Shown here piece by piece: positions 53,707-64,000 of a stretch of DNA of 64,000 nucleotides. The DNA is from Limnanthes douglasii subsp. nivea. Its lineage: Eukaryota > Streptophyta > Magnoliopsida > Brassicales > Limnanthaceae. Made by a program: the position numbers and the translations under genes. Every line of letters starts with the position of its first letter. Position 1 is the stretch's first letter. A model generated the notes under the pieces. It was given only the letters and a program-made list of their open reading frames with translations. It did not search any database and was not told the DNA's origin. The stretch spans positions 345,723,081-345,787,080 of the forward strand of contig JAUPFV010000001.1 of NCBI GenBank assembly GCA_036936605.1. Direction: 5' to 3'.

Positions 53707-53814
53707 AAGTTAAATATTTATTTTTATTTTATTTAATCGTTCACAGTTTGTACTCTTGATGGGCAAGAGTTGTACTACTGTTTGCAAATTATACTAAAAA
53801 ATCTAAAAACCTTA

Positions 53815-55831
53815 TTACAAACAGCATTCATCTTGGTTTTCTTTAACTTCAAGATCTTCAGAGTCATTTGCTTCATTTTCATCTTTAGCTTCTACCATAA
53901 TTTCTTGTTCAAGTGCACCTTCATAATTATTTGGATATTCATCAAAAATGTCGTCTACAGTCATTTCCTTTCTAAACTCTATATCTTGCATCCCATTATC
54001 CGTCGGAGTACAATCCTTGATTTCCACAAGCATTCCAAGTGTATTTCCCACCAATCTTGTTCTCTTAGTCGTGTATTACAACCTTCATTGACTAAAAGCA
54101 CACTAACATGCAACTATAGACATAGGTATTGCAAAAATATCTTTATCCAACCTGTTAAGAATATAAAACTCATCAGTTTTGGTACTCCGCCATCTTAAGA
54201 TATTAAGCGACCCGCCATCGGTAAATTTGTTAAATGAAACCTAGTTCTCAAATATCTAGCCATTTCATTATCAGCTTAAAGAGTTTCTCTAAAATTCTAT
54301 CAATCTAACATCGTCATTTGTATATAGTTAGTATGGGTTCTCCATATACCTCAAATATTATTACCCTTTACATTTAAAGTTGTAGGAGCTGTATTTGGTC
54401 TGTATCTTTCAGCATGCCTATTATACATTGTAAAATTTAATCATATACTTCTTAAATATACCCTTGAGGGTCAACGATAACATGATCAAGAAATTATAAG
54501 GCTTTATAAAAATATTTAACTAGTAATTCAACTTGAGGTTTTCGTGAAAAAAATATCCAAAATGCACCCAACAAAATAAGCCATCGGATAGGATAAAAAT
54601 ACTTCACAACCTTTTCTTTGATGTCGGGCACCATAGCTTTACATAAATTCTTATATCTAAATTCATCCATATGCATGACAAGATTAGTAATCGAGAAAAT
54701 GGTCAAGTGAATGTTAGGAGTATATAGCGTAGAAAAGGTTTTAGTTGCATCTTTGAAAAACTTTTTAAACCGTAACATGCTAGCACAATAAACCCAATTT
54801 TTATTTTCACGAATTCTCTTTGGATAATATCTATTATAAAGCATAGCAATCTCTTCTTTAAATAGAAAATTACATGCAAGAAACATATCTGTATAATTCC
54901 ATCTAGTTTCGCCATCTAAAATAAAAAATTTATATGTTTTCCAATTAAGAATAACAAGATCTTTAAACTCTCTCTTTTTAGTAGCCGAGTTCGTGTAATA
55001 TAGGATCCCCGCTTTAATAGGACTAATAAAATAGTCCGCAATCATACTTATTCTATCTTTTGCAACTACTTGAAGTATATGGCATAAACATTTAGTGTGA
55101 AATAATTTAAGAAATATAGGATTACAATCATTTTTAAGTAAACCAATAGTTGATATCTTCATAGATGAATTGTCAAAGGAAATAGACATAATTTTATTTT
55201 TAATTTCAAGATAGTTCATGCACTCGACTATAATCTCTCTAATTGCATGTGTGTTGTGTTTTCCAATAGATAAAAATCATACAACTCTTCTTTGGAGTAC
55301 CTATTTGGGATCTATCCAATGGAAGGGTAACACACAACATATCAAAATCACTAAAAGTAGTTATATCACTAGTAAGCGAAACATTTCATGGTAAAGCTAG
55401 CATAGTATTAATAATTTTTTGTTTTCTCTGTAAATAATATTATAAGCTTAGCAATCGCGTAGAGTTACGTGGAATGTGTGTGGCTCGTGGGTTTACCCCA
55501 CTACATATCCAATTTTCATATTTTGAATTATCGCAAAATAAAAAGTTGTGAACTACCAACCACATAAATTATTGTTTGTTCCATATATATATTTTGATTA
55601 AACTCAAAAGCAATGACAGTTTGAGGGTCTGTAGATTTATTCCCCTTTTCGTTAATTTTAAAAGGGTCGGAAATATTATGAGACACTGAATCTCTCGACA
55701 TACCTACAGTGCCACAATCTCTATTTCTGACCTTATCAACATAACATTTTGAGCAATGGTTAAACTTAGCGGATGTACTATCATAATTTTCATTAAAGTG
55801 ATCCCATGTTCAAGATGTTTGATTTTGAGAC
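53815..55831 (-). pseudogene. hAT transposase relic (copy 2)
   Basis: As 12,594-14,610. One change in the dimerisation region (LDKDIFAIP). Confidence 0.82.
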
Positions 55832-56513
55832 TTCGACCAACCATTGGTACTACTACCACCACTCTCGTGGGAGGAAAGCGTTTCAAAGTGAGGGGATTAT
55901 CTGGGAATACCATCTATAAAATTTAGATCAAATATAAATGGTTTCGTAAACGTTAGGTTCGTTTTTGCTATGTTTAGAGTCATTTAAAAACTTAAAAAAT
56001 GTTTGAGAAATTGAATTAAAATATTTTGATTTTTTTTAAATATGCAAAAAAACACTAATCAAAAGTAATATCACTAAAACTAATACCCAAAAATATTGCA
56101 AATTAATTAACGGTAAATTAAAACTAATACTAACGAATATCACCAATAAAAAATTTATTTAGTTTTTAAAAAAAATTAACAAATAACAAGTAATCGAAAC
56201 TAATATAACAACCAAATAAATGGAAACATTATACAAAGCTATTAATTCAGCAAGTATAATGTTACCACAATCAAATTTGATTGATTTTATCGAATACAAA
56301 TGTTGATCAATAAAAAAGAGAGTAACTAAAGACTAAATAAGCAATGTTGTATATAAATAACTGAAATCAAGAACTAATGCTTTCATATAATTCATAGGAG
56401 AAGTAGAGATATTGAGATTAGTTTTGAGAGATGAGTAAGTTGTGAATGATTTTCCCTTATATCTATAGAGGAACAACACACACAAAAATAAAGATATCCA
56501 AATTCTTGACGCG

Positions 56514-56547
56514 CCCAACGACTAGTTTGAATAAACTAGTCGTTGGG
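56514..56547. repeat. Perfect inverted repeat (copy 2)
   Basis: Identical to 15,293-15,326. Confidence 0.85.
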
Positions 56548-56814
56548 AATTCGACTATCTAAATTCTTGACGCGCCTGAACGTCTAGTTTCAAACTATTC
56601 GTTGGGGATTACTATGATATCTGAATTAATAATTTGGATATCTAAATTTAAATGGAAAAAAAAACATATAAATAGGTGGTTTGCACATATAATTTCTTCA
56701 CACCATGAACACCCAACATTCAGATTATATTTTTTTTACTCTCCCTAAAAAACAATTCTCTTTCAAACATAAAAACACTTACATTATTATTAATGTATTC
56801 AAAAACATCAAAGC

Positions 56815-58223
56815 ATGTCCGGAGAGGTTCGTCCTCGTCGAAAAGAAGAACAAGTTCCGAAAGAATTTTTTGGTTTCCAGAAGTAGAACGATCTGAGACA
56901 ATTGAACATCAGAGTGAAGGAGAGGTTTGCGTTCAAAACGAGCAAACACCACGAGGGGAAGTCGGAATCTACTCGAGTATGTATTTGGATTTCGAAGAAC
57001 TTATCCGAGTTCATGGTATGCAAAATATTTTCAATCATCTTGATGGTCAAAGAGGCTTGGGTTGGTTAAATCTTGGTACATTCCATTGCGATTGGTATAT
57101 CGAATTAGTAAAACAATTTTATGTATTTGCACGTATATTTCTTAATTATACTCGAAGTTTAGGAATGAGGTTCACAATTAATGGTCTTGCATATAGTTTT
57201 TTTGAAAGGGACTTTGAAAAAATAATGTATTTTGAACAATGATATAGTGGTGAAACATTGTCGTCGGTGTTTCTTCCCCGTATGAAATGGGGTAATGATT
57301 GACCTATGTCCTTCGATGAGGCAGTGGAATATCTGAGTAGTGGTCAAGAGAAATCAAATGTTAATGGTAAACGTAAAGCTTTAAGATCTATTTTGTATGG
57401 TCAAGAAATATTAGCTTTGAAATTAGTTAATAGTTGTTTAATTCATACTACTTAGAAATTATTCATAATTGTCTTATATTCAAACATTTTTAACTGCTGC
57501 TATTTTAAAAATGAAGGGGATAATTAATGGTTCGTTTGATCGTTTAACATATGGATTTCAAAGTTGGGGGTCAAGTTACATTATTAGATGATATTAACTC
57601 ATTGTTTTGTTAAAAAAGGTGGACGTGAGTATGTACACTCCAACTAAGGTTAGTAAAATTTGTGCTATATGTAGGAACTCTTTAAGATTGCAAGATATAT
57701 ACTCTTGGGAGGGAGAGTTATGGTCAAAATGGCAGGCATAAAGTTACATTTAACCTTTGCAGGATATATGACAACTAAACAGTGTTATCAAACCACTTAA
57801 TCCACCTCATGGATACGCTCAAAGAACTGCAGCAACAGACCGCTTCCAACGCGGATAGTTCTTCTCACTAACAACAATAAATTTCTGATCGCCAAGATGC
57901 TGAGTGGGTGCATATTAAACAAGAGAAGTGGCATGGTCAACACGAGCAGTGTCAACACGAGTAGTGACATGGTGAACAAGAGCAGTGGCATGATCAACAA
58001 GAGCAATAACATAATCAACTAGAGCTATGATATAATGAAAGTCGTGCATCCCATCTGGAACAATAAGATGATGGAGAACGTGAATTTGGATTTTATTAAC
58101 GATAAGTTGCAAGCCAAGCTTCCAACTGGTCCATACTTGATTAACGATGAGTTGCAAGCCAAGCTTCCTACTAGTCCACACGCCACACCACCACTTTTCA
58201 ATTATGAAGATCAAGTTCCTTAG
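56815..58223 (+). pseudogene. Putative plant transposon protein, degenerate (copy 2)
   Basis: As 15,594-17,002, with TATA box at 56,667-56,674. Substitutions near 57,307, 57,896 and 58,093 do not repair any break. Confidence 0.6.
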
Positions 58224-59262
58224 TTTTTTTCCTACATTTGATTGTATTAGCATTTAAATTGTAATGTTTTTCTTTTTTATTTGATTACACGGCGTTGTTA
58301 TTTGGTTTAATTAATGAATTGTTTTGCTTTGCTTTACTTATATGTTTTATTAATTGTTAATTAAATATCTTTCAATTTTATTTTTTTATTTACAATTATA
58401 CAAGTAATATATGTGTATGTATATACGTATACAATTCTAAAAGCTTTAAATATATAGGTGAAATATCTAATACTTTGAATATCCAATAAACTACTTAAAA
58501 CATCTTAACATATACTCTTACTACTTGAAACTTGAAAGATCTAAAGAAGTAAAGCACTGAACTAAAAGTATATAATAGTTAAAAGAATCTAAAAAATCCA
58601 ACAACTTTACAAAAATATAGTGTTTAAAGATCTAAATGAAATTAGATATCTAATAGTTATAAAACAAATATCAAATATATATTATAATTATTTTGTTTAC
58701 GATAATACGTAGCTTAATTATTGAAATTCAAATATATAAACGCATACAAATTATTATTTTTATAACTCTATAAAAATACTTAAAAATATATAGTGTTTAA
58801 AGATCTAAATAAAAGTAGATATTGCAATAGTTAGATATTATAAATATTTTTTTTAGAATTTTAAATAAAATATTATAATATCTTAATATAATTATAAAAA
58901 ATATCAAAATAAAGATTATAAGTACTTTGTTTACCATCTACTATCTTACTTATTAAAATTCGAATTAATTAGGGCATACAAATTATTATTTTTAAAATGT
59001 ATAAAAAATGCTTTAAACAGTTTTTAAATATCTAATAGTTAAATATTATAAATAGTTTTTCAGTATTAAATAAACTATTTATAATATCTAAATATAATTA
59101 AAAAATATCAAACAAAATATTATAAGTATTTCGTTTACGATATACATATCTTAATTATTGAGATTCGAATTAATTAACGCATATAATTTTTTTTTAATAA
59201 TCGTATAAAAGCGATGGAATTAAATATAATGCAGATCTGTATGACCACGGATATATACAAGT
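58224..59262. repeat. AT-rich spacer with tandem repeat (copy 2)
   Basis: As 17,003-18,042, one T shorter. Tandem part about 58,613-59,210. Confidence 0.7.
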
Positions 59263-60010
59263 TTACGGATCATTAACGAAAACATCAAAGTATGATGGTT
59301 TTTCGCCCGTCACGAGTACGATCATGATGTAAGATGTAACCAATAACATAAGTGTGCTAGATGTGATGAAAATAGTTAATAATTTTTTAGCTATATTAGG
59401 CAACATTTTGCTGCACAGATGTTTATCCGCATTTGCATCTAAGTGCATGACAAAATCGGTAAAATTCCATGTTCCTATGCATACACATCTCATAAACATA
59501 TGTAACACATTCCTTAAATACATAATCACGTAAAAGAATATCATAAGTAGAGTTTCATCTAGTTTCAAATCTAAAATTACTATATTTTAATTTATTTCCA
59601 TTAATCTTAACCATTTTTTTGTTGACGTTTTCTAGAATCCAAGCTAATTAAAAGTACAACCTTCTGTTTAAATATCATCTTTATTCATCATTTGTAGCCA
59701 ATTGAGTCTTAACAGATGCACTATTAAAATAAATTTCCATAATTTTATCCTTAACATTAGAATAATGCTTAAATTATAAATATCTTCCGTAATTTGAGAG
59801 ATAATGTGTTTCGCAATAGAACAAGAACATATATCCAATTAACATCAATTCAATATAAAGTAACACACATAATTTTAAACTAAAAAAGTAATGTTATATT
59901 ATTAATAAAACAAACTTTCCATGACAAACAAAAAATATTATTACAGATGGGTACTCCAAACTAACGACATAGGGTCAGATTTCATCTAAGGGGAAATTTA
60001 TACCTAAAAT
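59263..60010 (-). pseudogene. Second hAT transposase relic (copy 2)
   Basis: As 18,043-18,790. Confidence 0.55.
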
Positions 60011-63000
60011 CCGATGAGCCAGATAATATGAAGCAATGTCAAAATGATCGATCCCCTAAAGCCCACAAAGAATCCAAAAATGATCATCAAGCTAAACATT
60101 ATTCTAGCATTTCTATCGAAGGTTCAACAACATACTCAGAAGTTTTATCATCTTCTTTGAGCAGTAATCATTTTTGTAAGAAAAATAAAGGGCAGCTGCA
60201 ATGTAAAAAACATTTGAAAAACATACAATAAAACTAGTAAAAATAATTCTTTTTCAAAAAGTAAAAGATCCAAACTAGTAAGGGAAAAATGAAAGAATAT
60301 GAGTGGAAAATGAAAGGCTCAGATGACCATAACATAAATCGTTGGCTCAATGGATAATTTGTCAAGAAATCTGAGCCTCAAAAGTTTTTCCACTCCTAAC
60401 GAGGATTACATGCTTAGTCAATGACATAATATAATACAATCGCATTTGTCTTTAAAAATCCTCTACAGACACCATCCTAGACATTTTGAAATTTTAAAAA
60501 TGAAACAATATGATGGGAGCCAAGGCCCCGATAACCACCTTGAGCAATTAAAAAATTTCATGATGATTTTTTATGATGACGACAAGCTATTATGTAGAGC
60601 ATTTTTGCAAACTTTCAAGGATAGTTCCTTGAAGTGGTATAATAGCGACCATTTATGATAAGGCAAAGAATGTTGTAAAATTATGAATGCCTGCACCTAT
60701 CCAGACTTCGATGGAAAATCGAAACACAAGAACAGAACCATAGTATGGTTTGCATGAAACTCTGCTTATGTTATTGGGGAGTTCGAATGAGAAGCAATTC
60801 TTAGCAAATGACCATTTAAGAAAATTATGATAGTCTTTTTGTGGTGGTATATTCTGACCCCTTATAATGCAATCTTTGGAAGACTTTGGCTGTTAAAGAT
60901 GCATGTAGTTGCATCAAAAATTCATTAATGAGGATGTGACTGGCGTACCACCTAGTGTTATTTTCCATAAGTTGTCTATGTGATCTGTTGCGGGCCCAGT
61001 AAACTAAAGAATGGGGGTTTTTTCCAAAGAGAAATATGAAGTTATTGTTAAAGAGGTAGACAAACTAACAAATATGGGACATATTTGGGAATCTCGGTAT
61101 CTATTATGAGCAACAAATCCAGTACTTGTAAAAAGGAAGAATGGTAAATGGAGAATGTGTATGTATTTCACACATGTCAACAGAGCATTTCTCAAGGATC
61201 CTTTTATAGTTTCTCGAATTGATCAGTTGGTGGATTCAATCTCGGGAAATAAGTTGATGTCTTTTATAGAGGTTATTGTTGGGTAAAATCATATAAAAAT
61301 GGATCTGAATGACAAGGATCATACTACGTTTATTACTGAAAGGAGGCTGCACTTTTACATAGTAATGTCATTCGGGTTGAAGAATGTTGGGGCTATTTAC
61401 CATCGCTTAGTTAATAAAGCATTTGTCAGACAGATGCAAAAGAATGTTGAAGTTTATATTGATGATATGATGATAAAATTTCCAAAGAAGGAGGATCATT
61501 TACTCGACCTCAAATAAACTTTCTCTAATTTGGAGGCCATTAATTTGAAGTTGAATACGATCCGAAAATATTTTGGGGTACGTTATTAATGAGAAAGAGA
61601 TCCAGACTGCTCAACATAATTAGAGGCATTGTTAGCTATGGGTCCTCCTCGGTCCATAAAAATAGTTCAAATATTAATTGGAAGTCTGACAGGTTTGAAT
61701 AGGTTTCTTTCAAGGTCATCGAATAAATATGCTTAGTTCTTCCAAGTATTAACGAACGCTAAAGAATTTAATTGGTCTCCAAATTGTGATAAGGCATTCC
61801 TTGAAATTAAAATACATTTATCTTCAACTAAAATTATGTTCAAACTGTTCATATGAGAAAGACTTTATGTATATCTGGCGGTATCAGATTATGCTTTAAG
61901 TGTAGTGTTAGTTCTAAAGGTTGACAATTACCATCACCCAATTTAATACGTTAGCAAAATTTTGTTGGATTGTGAGAAAATGTACTTAAAGCTAGGAAAG
62001 TTAGCTTTAGCTTTGGTAATAACGGCCAAGAAAATGAGGCATTATTTCAAAGCGCACTCCATCACGGTCCGAACTTCTTTTCCATTTAAAATGTATTGTA
62101 AAAACCGGATCTATCGGGTCAAATAACCAAGTCGTTTGTGGAATTGGGGGAACTATGATATTGATTTCGCACCTCGAATAACAATCAAAGCTCAAGCTGT
62201 AGTAGATTTCTTGGCCGAGTTCCATTAGAGAGTACCTGTATATAATATTTTATTAATAATCTTGGAAAATAGTGGGTAATTCGAACAGACGAAGGATCAA
62301 GCATGGTAGATTGTGGGGTATGAATTTTCTTACTCACCCTTTTGGAGACTCAATGTACCAAGTTGTACGTTTTGGTTTAAATAATGAAGCATATTGTGAA
62401 GCATCCATAATTGGTTTAAGCCTTGCTCAAATGTGTGGTGCCAAAAGAATTTGATTGTTGAGTGATTCGTAACTCCTTATACATCAAGCACAGGGACAAT
62501 CACAGTGAAAGAAAGAGAAATTAGTGAAGTATTTACAAGTATTAAGAGAATCTTCTGCTTTTTTTAAATGTGTAAAGTATGAGCATGTGCCAAGGGCTGA
62601 AAATTCAATGGGTGACTTGTTAGCTATTATTGCTTATTTCGAGGCATATCCTTGGGTTTTGGTGCAAGAATGCCCTTCCATGACAACAACCCTTAAAATG
62701 GAAGTTGGAACTTAGGAGATTTTTCAAATATCTTCAATAGACATTCAAGTTTGGAGGTATGGGATCCAAGAATGCATCACTAAAGGAAGCCTTTCCGAAG
62801 ACAAAAACATAGCTAAGTAAATAAAGTTCAAAACAAACGGGTTTTCGGTTTTAAGAGGGGCCCTCTACAATAAATCTTTTAAAAAAACCTTTATTGCGCT
62901 GCCTTGGATCCAATGACTCATAAGTAGTTCTATCTGATTTGCATGATGGGGAAGGTTATGTCCATTGTGGTTACAAAGCTCTAACAAGAAGGATCTTATT

Positions 63001-64000
63001 GACCATCTATCATTACATATGCTAAAGAGATATTTGAAACATGTGTTCCTTGTAAGGATTTGGCAATTTAATAAATGTACAAGAAGTTCCTATGGAATCA
63101 ATATCTGAATTGGTACCTTTTTATCTATATTTATTACTTACCATGGTATCAGATCAAGGTATGTGTGTTTTAGAGGTATGTGTGTTTTAGAGGTATGTGT
63201 GTTTCAGGTATGTGTGTTTGAGAGGTATGTGTGTTTGAGTAAAACAATTTGAGTGAGAGGTATGTGTGTCTGAATAAAACAATCTGAGTTGAGAGGTATG
63301 TGTGTCTGAGTAAAACAATTTCCAATCTGAGTGAGGTATGTGTGTCTGAGTGAAACACAAAAAGAGTGAGGTATGTGTGTCTGAGTGAAACACAAAAAGA
63401 GTGAGGTATGTGTGTCTGAGTGAAACACAAAAAGAGTGAGATATGTCTTGAAGTTTTCGCGTCTTCCGATGTGCCGGCGGGCAGTGTTTTTAGCTGTCCG
63501 CCGGAATTTTTATAGATCTACCAGGTATTCAATTTCGTAGTACATTGGATTTCGGTTTGGAAGCCACGGTTTCGGTAGATTTGTTTAGCTTTGATTTGGA
63601 TTTGGTATTTTGATTTATTTTTGGATTTGGTTTCGGTATTTGGATTTGGATTTGGTTTTGGATTCGGTATAGATTTTGTTTGGATTTGTTTGGATTTGTT
63701 TTGTTTTGTTTGGATTCGTTTGGATTTGTTTGGTGTTTAATTTTGTTTGGAGTTTGGAGTTTAGAGTTTGAATTTGGTTTCGGTATTTGGATTTGGATTT
63801 GGTTTTGGATTCGGTATAGATTTTGTTTGGATTCGTTTGGATTTGTTTTGTTTTGTTTGGATTTGTTTAGTGTTTGATTTCGTTTGGAGTTTGGAGTTTA
63901 GAGTTTGAAGCTTGTAGTTTGGAGTTTGAAGCTTGTAGTTTGGAGCTTGGAGTTTGGAGTTTGGAGTTTGGAGTTTGGAGTTTGGAGTTTGGAGTTTGGA
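60011..64000 (+). mobile_element. Decayed plus-strand Tat element (copy 2, runs off the window)
   Basis: gag relic 60,028-60,658, protease relic 60,761-60,940, RT relic 60,961-61,560 (YIDDMMIKF kept), RNase H relic 61,620-62,226, archaeal-type RNase H relic 62,272-62,715, integrase zinc-finger relic 62,820-63,122. The copia-like insert begins at 63,123 and continues past the window end, so the integrase core lies outside. Confidence 0.85.
63123..64000 (+). mobile_element. Copia-like remnant with minisatellite interior (copy 2, partial)
   Basis: LTR tail and primer-binding site at 63,124-63,155, minisatellite 63,159-63,440, hairpin 63,474-63,504, T/G-rich repeat to about 63,900, heptamer array from 63,949 to the window end. 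Identical in repeat spacing to 21,903-22,780. Confidence 0.6.

Larger units (their letters stand above)
41222..64000. repeat. Copy 2 of the ~41.2-kb direct repeat
   Basis: Second copy of 1-22,780. Private changes include a nonsense codon in the Tat reverse transcriptase (46,369-46,371) and scattered single substitutions. The sequence to the left of 41,222 (39,978-41,221) completes the Tat element that is cut off by the window start in copy 1, so the true repeat probably extends further left than can be shown. Confidence 0.95.

Noticed and set aside
1..64000. Bacterial or phage gene cluster, defence system or biosynthetic operon
   Set aside because: No prokaryotic gene organisation. Spliceosomal introns, LTRs, TIRs and plant-specific domains show plant nuclear DNA.

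Overview
This is plant nuclear DNA, probably from a eudicot with a repeat-rich genome. I cannot name the species. The evidence is the density of plant transposon families: Tat-type Ty3/gypsy elements with dual RNase H, a chromovirus, hAT, MULE, LINE, a copia-like remnant and a TRIM-like element. GT-AG introns of 75-520 bp and a retained-intron MAP-kinase pseudogene agree with this. I found no intact host gene, no tRNA or rRNA gene, no bacterial operon and no CRISPR array. The window reads as heterochromatic, nested transposon DNA, and every coding region I can recognise is broken.

Large-scale layout. Positions 1-22,780 and 41,222-64,000 are the same sequence, offset by 41,221 bp (41,220 after a 1-bp indel near 17,968). 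By eye I count about 33 substitutions and one indel, roughly 0.15%. The stretch 22,781-39,977 is seen once. Beneath this recent copy lies an older and more diverged order that recurs three times: MAP-kinase relic (-), hAT relic (-), Tat relic (+). It starts at about 9.4 kb, 34.4 kb and 50.6 kb.

Region by region. 1-8,736 (and complete at 39,978-49,957): a minus-strand Tat element with 408-bp LTRs, a 5-bp target duplication (ATCGT), gag, protease, RT, RNase H, archaeal-type RNase H and integrase. It also has an antisense extra ORF driven by its own TATA box. It is inserted in the protease region of an older plus-strand relative (37.2-39.97 kb, continuing at 49.96-50.6 kb). 9.4-12.03 kb: MAP-kinase relic split by a TRIM-like LTR-internal-LTR-internal-LTR array, which itself contains a LINE tail. 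12.03-18.0 kb: AT-rich tandem repeats, a hAT transposase pseudogene (-), a palindrome, and a plus-strand plant-transposon-protein pseudogene with QW-rich repeats. 18.04-24.24 kb: second hAT relic, then a decayed plus-strand Tat element, split by a copia-like remnant whose interior is minisatellite. 24.25-26.61 kb: 5'-truncated chromovirus with integrase, chromodomain and 3' LTR. 26.6-26.8 kb: MuDR-domain fragment. 27,128-32,618: a complete MULE with 42-bp TIRs and a 9-bp target duplication. It carries two convergent broken genes, a plant-mobile-domain gene (+) and a MURA transposase fused to an OTU protease (-), each with the same palindromic repeat family in its first intron. 32.6-37.2 kb: AT-rich spacer, microsatellites, and further MAP-kinase and hAT relics.

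The most interesting objects are the MULE with its mirrored intronic palindrome arrays and the two-level tandem duplication. Nothing here is a functional pathway. The genes belong together only as parts of individual transposons.
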